Source: Whalleya microplaca
Taxonomy: Eukaryota; Ascomycota; Sordariomycetes; Xylariales; Xylariaceae
Length of the DNA: 64,000 bases
Assembly (NCBI GenBank): GCA_022497155.1
Contig: MU385725.1
Location: forward strand, 310,001-374,000
Direction of reading: 5' to 3'
Position 1 is the first letter of the stretch; the number at the start of each line of letters is the position of its first letter. Positions 56,495 to 64,000 of the stretch are shown piece after piece. The translations under genes were made by a program, and so were the position numbers. The notes beneath the pieces were generated by a model that worked only from the letters and a program-made list of their open reading frames with translations, made no database searches and was not told the origin of the DNA.

Positions 56495-59400
56495 GGTGTT
56501 GTTTCTGCTTTGGAAAATGGCAACTAAGACGAAACACCGATTTGGTACCTAAAATGCGGGATCAGATCCACCAGCTCAAGTGCCGTATTCGCGCTAATAT
56601 ATTAGGACGAGGATCAAGGGATAACTAGTCTGAGGTGATGTCTGCTATATACGTAAGTAAAGTATTTAGCTATGTTGAATAGGCATTTGTGCAGACTAGC
56701 TACATGACGAGCACTTAAGGCCAAGTTCCAGTGCTGGAAGCTTAGCACGGTGATGAATGGGATATAGGGAGTCCCAAGATTGAAGGAGGCATAGTTGTGG
56801 CCACTACAGTACCTCAACCAGCCGGCAATCGTAAGTCCAGGGGCTCGAAAGTAGCTTCCTACTAATAAATATGCATCTCTTCTATAGGTCTATCCCTTAC
56901 ATGACAGAGTTCGGTGGGTACCTGTACTGCGTACTCACTGGCTGAATGGGCGACTTAGGAGGATATATATCTGATGAATTAGCCACACTGTTTCATCAAT
57001 GTATTCAACATTTGTTGTCACTACATACACACGTACATGCATAATCTACGCAAGTAAAGAGAGAGATCCTAGTCAGGCATCGCACTAGAATAATAGTGCT
57101 TCTGGTAGTTGTACTAAGCTTCTTTGTATAGAGGTCACTAATATTAGAATAGGCTAGACAAGTGGAGTACTGTATGTACATGGTAAATGGAGGTGTCCGG
57201 GGTACCTAGTTATGATGGCTTAGTTCCTAGACCCTATTTATCATATTGTTATTACAATTACTTGCTTTTTTTTACGATAATATTTCATTAGCTTGTGCTG
57301 TAGCGCCTGTGTATTCCTCATTACGGATGACTCTACCAATACAGTGATTGATTGGTGTATTAGAGGGTGTAGGCAGATTTCCCTATTGCACAGTGCATTG
57401 AACCTCCATTTATTAGGTGCATGCAAATTCTTTTCTTGAGATTTCGTATATCTGAGAGCGATATTTCCTATTGTGAACAATGAGCAGTTGATAGTGACAT
57501 TGTGATTGGATGCATAGGAAATATGGTTATAAAATGGGCAAGTGTCGTTAGAAACTGGAGTTACGAACTATGGCTGAAGCAACACGCTAAAACACAATAT
57601 GTGGCGGTGCAACAGCACGCTCGGATTTTAGGTATAGAATCGTATCGCCGAAACAAGCGCTAAAGCCCGAGCATATACTTTACATAACAAGTTTATCTTG
57701 GACGACTGACATCTATCATTCCTGATTACACAACAGAGTTAGCTCTGGTGCTACACCTTTGGGGCTTCCTTGATTTTTACATCTTCGGTTTCTTCGGAAA
57801 GAATCACCTCTAGATACTCTTGTTGGATCATGTGGCTAATCCACACCTGTGGCCATATAAGCAGGGCAACGCCTGATCCAAGGTAGACTTGAGCGATGAT
57901 ACTACTAGAATATGCACAACCTGCGTCTATTCTGACGATTCCCACTGTTACTCAAATGCTACGAATTGTGTGAGTGGTACCTGAGACTTAGCATCAACCC
58001 CTTCTAAGGTGGTGCGCCTGTGTGATACTGAAAAGAGGCATTTGTATATATACATTTGTATAAACAGACAACTTTTCAAGACTCGGCGAATAAAGGTTCT
58101 GCCAGAAGTACTAGGGATGGGATATCAAGAGGGAAAGGCTATGATTCTTTATAAGCTAATCCTGATAAGCAACGACCCAGCATTACCTGGAAGGAAGGAG
58201 GTTTACCATCTGCGTTAGAATACGGTGACTGTAGCGGAGGCAATCACCCGGAAAATCCACGACAAGATATGCTTGCTGTACAACACATCAACTAGAACTC
58301 GTATTCTCTCTGTCGCATCGAATCTGGCTATTGTTGTAATCATGCCTGGTTACATGCCTGGTTATGGAATAAGTCTGAGTAAGTTGTGGCAACAAGCACC
58401 AGTGGAAACACCTAGGGAAATCATCTTTGATATGGGAAAGAACCCTATCATATATGGGCCTATGAAAGTGAGGCATAGGCACGGAGTACATCTCTAGCCC
58501 ACTTGGCCATGGACACTGCAGCTCTGAGATGATGATACAGGTAAAAGCATGCGGTAGCTAATATTGACAAGCTAGATTAGGTTCATAGATTGACACTAAA
58601 GTCTCGGGGAAGAGCCTTAAAGACAATCTGAGAAGTCCAACCACGGAAGCGCCACCGTGACAGCGGCATTATGTGCGTCATCGCCATGCTGTGACAAGGG
58701 GATATACTTTCACAGACTGCCTAGGTAGAGTTAGAACGTCATACTGGCCAAGCTAAGGGGACGGAGTCGGGATTGTTCTACACCGACAAGTTGGAGAAAG
58801 TGAGATCAATTGACTTCAGCAGGTATTGCGTAAGGTGCGGCTGGACTTACAGTGAAGCGTAGGTACATTAGGTAGTATGTTTAACGAAGTTGGTCTTCAT
58901 TTAGTCTCCATGCTGCAAGATGAACAACAGACTCAGGGATGGACTTAAAAGATTTTAACCATAAGGTCCATAACATAATGCTGTAAATAAGCAATGCGAT
59001 TTGTACCGCCTGGGGATCACTAGAACAACTCATCATCGGCTTGTATAATCAGAGCATTGGAAAGAGCAGACATTGGGAAAGAGCAGAGATGGTAGATGGA
59101 AAGTGCATTGAATTCAGATGGAATTTTGATCCGGAATTGCATATAATAGCTGGTAACATGCATACCCAGATATAGGTACCGAGCCTCATGCTGTCATGAC
59201 AGTCATTTAAAGGGGCACAATACCCGGTAAAGCAATTTATATTCACGGTTACAGACGGGTTATAACACTAGCAGAACCAGGTAACCTAGGCGCCTACCTA
59301 CCTGCCTACCTATTTACTTACTAGGTAACTGGCCTGGTCCCACTCAACACGCCGCCCCATCTCATCATCACACGCCAAACATAACCCAGCCCAGCCCAGC

Positions 59401-59887
59401 CCTACCCAATCATCATCGCATGGTCCGAATAGCCGATGTCCTTTCTCATCAACATCTGTCTATTCCGTACCCATTCGACGCATACCCATCTTCGCAATCA
59501 TCCTCACCCACTATCCCCGATCCTGCCATCTTCATTCGTTGTTGACTTGTTGACATCCGAGCGAGATTGAAGAAGAAGAGTTCGAAGCCGCCGGCCATCG
59601 CTCACCCATCACGCACCATCGCCGGGTCGCACGCTGCACGCTGGTCTTAGGCGAGAAATCGGACCAAACGTGACGAGCCCTGCGGCGTCATTCGCTACCC
59701 CTCGATCATCGATCCGCTATCTGAATCCTTTGAGCCAGCCCATCAACAAACATCACACCTCCCGCACACCTCCCACACACACCTGCCGCACACACCTCCC
59801 CATTCCTATCCCGATACTCCCTGCGAGCTCTCCTCCCTGTGTCTTCTGTCTTCTCATTGGACTTTGCCGGTCCCTCCGCCCCTTAAA
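56495..59887. other. 3.4 kb intergenic region
   Basis: The left half is AT-rich, with only motif-less open frames (57241-57480, 57751-57945, 58225-58497). The minus-strand frame at 57751-57945 has one hydrophobic segment and could be a relic of a transporter, but nothing upstream continues it. From about 59270 to 59887 the sequence becomes C/T-rich (CCTACCTA and CCCAG tandems), as expected for the promoter and leader of the F-box gene. Confidence 0.5.
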
Positions 59888-62443
59888 ATGCGGCCTCCGG
59901 CTCCGTCTCTCGATGTCATCGCGGCTCGAAATTCAGCCACCACCACTACTGCTGCTGCTGCTGCTTCCTCTTCGGGGCAGAACCCGCCTGCGATCTTGAT
60001 GACCGAGGACTCAAGGGATTCGAGATCCTCCTCGTCCACCAACTCCCCTGTCCCTGCCGACAATGAAGAATCCGACTTCTTCCATGCTCCAAATGACTCC
60101 CAATCTTCCCTGGGAGTCACGCCTAACCTGCAAGACATGCAGGTCACTGACCCCGAATGCCTTCCTACCGTCGCTGCCCTCCCGAGCGAGATCTTGATCA
60201 GCATCTTCTCGAGAATCAGCAACCCGGTCGACCTATACCATTGCATGTTGACCTGCAAGCGATGGTCAAGGAATGTGGTAGAGATCCTTTGGCATCGCCC
60301 TACCTGTACCACGTGGCCGAAACATGCCTCGATCTGCTACACCCTGGGCCAGGAAAGGCCATACTTCAACTACACAGAATTCATCAAGCGCCTCAACCTG
60401 GCCGCCTTGGCCGACGATGTCAACGATGGAAGCGTTATACCGCTTTCCGTCTGCACGCGCGTTGAACGTCTAACCTTGACCAACTGCAAGGGCCTGACCG
60501 ATTTAGGACTGATACCACTGGTTTCCAGCAACCGGCATCTCCTCGCGCTGGACATATCCGGCGACAATAATATTACTGAAGGCTCTGTTTTCGCTATTGC
60601 CGAAAACTGTCACAGACTCCAAGGCTTGAACGTGTCAAATTGCAAGAACATCTCCAATGAGAGCATGGTCAAGCTTGCTGAGAACTGCAGGTATATCAAG
60701 CGGGTATGTCTCTCTTTCTACAACTTCGTCAAGTTTCTTTCTATTTGTCAAGTTATCTCATATAATCCTCGAATTCGTCTGTTTTGGTGCTTTATCTGCA
60801 GTCATGATGCTAATTATATCTTCCTCGGCAAATAGCTTAAGCTCAACGACTGCGAGCAACTTAATGATAGTGCTGTAGTCGCCTTCGCAAACAACTGCCC
60901 TAATATCCTCGAGATTGATCTTCATCAATGCAACTTTATCGGCAACGAGCCTGTCACCGCTTTGCTTGCCAAGGGGCAGGCTCTTCGAGAATTGCGCCTG
61001 GCTAATTGTGACCTCATTGACGATGGCGCCTTTCTAAGTCTTCCTACCGGAAAAGTCTACGAACACCTCCGAATCCTCGATTTGACTTCGTGTGCCCGAC
61101 TTACCGACCGAGCCGTCGAGAAGATCATCGACGTGGCCCCACGCTTGCGAAATTTGGTCCTGGCAAAGTGCAACAACATCACTGATGCCGCAGTCTACGC
61201 TATAGCGCGTTTAGGCAAGAACCTGCACTATGTGCATCTAGGTCACTGCCGACATATCACGGACGAAGCCGTCAAGCGCTTGGTGCAGTGCTGTAACCGT
61301 ATACGCTACATCGACCTCGGCTGCTGTACGCATCTCACGGACGAGTCAGTCACGCGTCTCGCTCAGCTCCCGAAGCTCAAGAGAATCGGGTTAGTAAAAT
61401 GCAGCAACATCACCGATGAGAGCATGTATGCATTGGCGAGAGCGAACAATGGCCATCGGAGCCGATCTCGCCGTGATGCAGCGGGCAATGTTGTCCAAAC
61501 TTTCGAGTATCATCAGAGCAGCTTAGAGCGGGTTCATCTGAGCTACTGCACGAATTTGACTTTGCCGGTATGTGCAGTTCCACTGGTGCCACGCGGCTGA
61601 TACGAGGACTAACGCAATTGTAGAGCATTATCAAGCTTCTCAACTGCTGCCCGAAGCTTACTCATCTAAGTTTGACGGGTGTGCCCGCTTTTCTTCGCGA
61701 CGATTTAGAGAGTTTCTGTCGTGAGGCCCCTTCAGGTGAGTCTCAGCCTATCTTGATATCTTCGTTCGTCGCGTACTAAGAAGCTCCTTTTAGATTTCAC
61801 CGAGCACCAGCGTGCGGTATTCTGTGTCTTCTCGGGCAATGGCGTGATTAATCTCCGAAAGCATCTGAACACACAAGAAGAGTTTGCCGAGTTCCACCAA
61901 TCGTACCCTGTCGGAACACAACGGAGAGCCGTCGTTGGTCACGGCCCGGCTGAAGGCCCCGTTCTCGGACCTGCGCCGGATATGGATGGGTTCGATGAAG
62001 ACGACCGAATCGAGGACGACGACATGGGTGATGGTAGTGAGATCGCCCTGGATCCCGGCAATTTTGGCGTCAATGACAACGCGCCCAATACGGCAATACC
62101 TCCTCCACCGCCGCCTCCGCCTCATCCTAGCATAGCATTTCCACATTCTCACCCCACCATAATCCCTAGCACGCCACAACCGCATTTATTCAACAACAAT
62201 GCGGAGTGGAACGCCACTACCGTGGGGGCTTCTTCCGTTCAGCCACTCGTAGGGAGCCAAAACGCCAGCATACTACCTAACCTCAATCCCTCGGCCGGTA
62301 TCGTGCCTGTGACAGGCCACACCCCGGGTCCCAGCACGGCCGGCCAGTCGCTGTTTGGGAACGGTGTGATACACGGACCCAGCACGGCTTCTATGCAAGC
62401 TCAAGTCGAGGACGATGACGACGACGACGACGGGAGGGCATAG
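59888..62443 (+). CDS. grr1: F-box and leucine-rich-repeat protein, Grr1/GrrA type (SCF ubiquitin ligase subunit)
   Basis: This is the substrate receptor of an SCF E3 ubiquitin ligase; Grr1 relatives control nutrient sensing, cyclin turnover and, in Aspergillus, sexual spore formation. Four exons join in frame: 59888-60703, 60836-61567, 61624-61735 and 61794-62443, giving 769 residues. A Ser/Thr-rich disordered head (about 90 residues) is followed by an F-box at about 96-137 (ALPSEILISIFSRISNPVDL, CKRWSRNVVEILW). At least ten Cys-containing LRRs follow, for example LTLTNCKGLTDLGLIPL, LNVSNCKNISNESMVKLAEN and VHLGHCRHITDEAVKRLVQ. The C-terminal tail has a run of nine prolines and ends in an Asp run (EDDDDDDDGRA). 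The ATG at 59888 follows CTTAAA. The family assignment is firm. Confidence 0.94.
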
Positions 62444-63836
62444 GATATTGCTTTGTACTGCGTCGCTTGTCCACGAATGGCCTGAAACCTCGCATCGTTG
62501 ATTCTACTACAGTATGTGCCTTGGAATCGATCTGATATTCGAAATCCATTGTCCCGGAACTGCTATACCGGTTTGAATCATGGACCAGACTCCTGGACGC
62601 CCTCTCAGCCAATAGAGTTCATTGTCTAGTTGGTGGCTTGAGATCCATGGACAAAGTTGGCACAATGGCCATCTCGTTGGACCTCATTCGATCCTACCTG
62701 CATAGGAGACCTACTGCTCAAATCGCCTAATTTTTTTCGGCTCTTGGTCGCCGCCTGGCCGTTTGTCAGACCAAGGCACTACGTTGCCCTTTTACACTTT
62801 TTTCCGCGCCCAACAAGCCATGTGCATTCAGAGTTTTTACTGGCCAGCGTTTCAGCCACAGTCATTGTTTCCGACAGGAGTCACGGGACACGGAACGGAA
62901 CGGAACGGGGCGTAGCATTCCATTCAGGCCTTGATTTTTCGACGAGACGATAAACAACTACTAGTATACTACGCTACACATGGAAGGGCCCCCTTTCTAG
63001 AAGCTGCTGGTGGTGGCAGCAGTGGTGACCAACCTGCAAGAACCCCCTTTTTCAAATTGTTTTTCACGAAGTAAATGAAAGACGGAGTTCTGCGTGTGAG
63101 AGTGTGAGGGGAGAGAGTGTGTGATGATGATTTTTTTTTTCTTTTTCTTTTTGTGTTGGGGGCAAATACATAAGATACCAAAGATTCCGCCGCCGCTGCT
63201 GGAGGAGGGAGACTGAGTTAGTGAGTGAGGAGTTGCAGCAAAGTAGAGCAGAGCAAAGTGGCAAGGCAATCCATGCGGATGGCGGTTTTTTCCCTTCTTC
63301 TTCTTCTTTTCTTTTTCCTCTTTTCCATCTTCTGCCACGCGTTTCTCACTAGCGTTGTCGCGATGGAAGTTAGGGGGGGTGGTTCTCGCGTCGCATATTG
63401 ATTCGCGCTGGTTTTTTTTCTCGGTTCGGTTTGGTAGGGATAAGGTATGGAGGGATGGATGGATGGGGGGTGATGTGTTGAGTTGTGGTGTGGTGTGTTG
63501 TGGTGATACGGGGAGGAAGGGGGAGAGGGAGATAGATGTTGTGTGGTATGAATAAATAAGAATTGCAAATTTGTTCTTATATTTGAGTCTCGCCTCTTTG
63601 AAAGGGGAGGATTCGATTGTGTGATTGTGTGATGGCAGGAAGTGAGTGAGTCTGTGTGGCTTATATCTTGCGGAAGTGATGGGATATGACAGACAGGTTA
63701 CCTGGAGTGTGAGAAGGGCTGAGACTTCAGGCTTGCTACTAATATCTTGATACCGACGTGATCGCTAGAAGGTAATAGAAGACCAGGTGAGTATAAAGGT
63801 AACATACGTTCTCAGTAACATAATCCAGTCATTTGG
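62444..63836. other. 3' region of the F-box gene and simple-sequence DNA
   Basis: No gene seen. 63130-63155 is a T-rich run, and 63440-63530 has GGATGGAT and TGGTGTGG tandems on the plus strand. The minus-strand open frames here are low-complexity products of these tracts. Confidence 0.5.
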
Positions 63837-64000
63837 CGTTCGCCGATTCAACATCACGACATCCTCCGTAGCTACGCACTAACACCAGCTCGGCGCCCTC
63901 GGTCCCGGGCCGCACGCCGTCCACCGACACGGAAGACCCTCGGATCCGACCGCTTCCGTAGCACGAAGTCGGGGCCGAGCGCAAGGATCACCCGAGTGCT
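63837..64000 (-). other. GC-rich right edge, possible end of a minus-strand gene
   Basis: Composition shifts abruptly to GC-rich from about 63890. On the minus strand a frame open from the edge reads LALGPDFVLRKRSDPRVFRV and stops near 63880; its third codon positions are GC-rich as in other genes here. It could be the 3' end of a gene that lies beyond the window, but 40 codons are not enough to name or confirm it. Confidence 0.2.

Noticed and set aside
57751..57945. 65-codon minus-strand frame with a hydrophobic segment
   Set aside because: Could be a transporter relic, but in-frame stops lie just upstream and no matching exon was found.
63064..63568. Minus-strand open frames rich in His/Ser/Lys at the right end
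   Set aside because: They derive from T-rich and GGAT/GGTG simple repeats and have no domain.

Overview
The window is nuclear DNA of a filamentous ascomycete (Pezizomycotina). Most genes carry several short introns (about 50-75 bases) with GTRNGT donors, CTNAC-like branch sites and YAG acceptors. The families are typical of these fungi: a Clr5-domain protein, a NACHT (STAND) protein, a mitochondrial ClpP (absent from budding yeast), a GrrA-type F-box/LRR protein and a cyanamide-hydratase-like HD protein. A Sordariomycete is possible, but I cannot place it further. I support 20 genes plus possible coding ends at both edges. I found no tRNA, rRNA, CRISPR array or intact transposon.

Layout. 1-377: first exons of a gene leaving the left edge, possibly sterol O-acyltransferase. 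1977-6458: a DUR3-type urea transporter diverging from an FMN-dependent monooxygenase of the NtaA/SnaA group, with a perfect CCG-N8-CGG palindrome between them. 6691-7023: a solo LTR. 8519-10566: a membrane-tailed flavin monooxygenase. 10567-16518: a 6 kb AT-rich gene-poor tract. 16519-22690: a Clr5 protein, ClpP, and a probable mitochondrial protein that diverges from ClpP. 24314-27702: a NACHT protein whose spliced last exon encodes a membrane anchor. 29130-31298: HSP90 with a likely 5' UTR intron. 33487-43261: six genes, all on the minus strand: an alpha/beta hydrolase, an HNH-like/APH-kinase fusion, an HD hydratase, the AP-2 mu subunit, and a PSDC-domain decarboxylase, followed at 43836-47110 by an ankyrin protein that seems broken by two single-base frameshifts. 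47715-56494: a UbiA prenyltransferase, a secreted berberine-bridge-type FAD oxidase, a cupin and a short-chain reductase, loosely spaced and interrupted by a second solo LTR at 50376-50699. 59888-62443: the F-box/LRR protein.

How the genes relate. Housekeeping genes (hsp90, clpP, AP-2 mu, grr1) alternate with accessory genes (STAND-type immunity-like proteins, flavin enzymes, prenyltransferase). The two solo LTRs are copies of one family with 5-base target duplications. Most of their differences are C/T or G/A transitions, as expected after repeat-induced point mutation or deamination. The UbiA/BBE/cupin/SDR stretch could be a small or remnant specialised-metabolism locus, but no polyketide synthase, peptide synthetase or terpene cyclase is visible. 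Exon borders were set by reading frame, splice motifs and remembered family patterns; no alignment was run.
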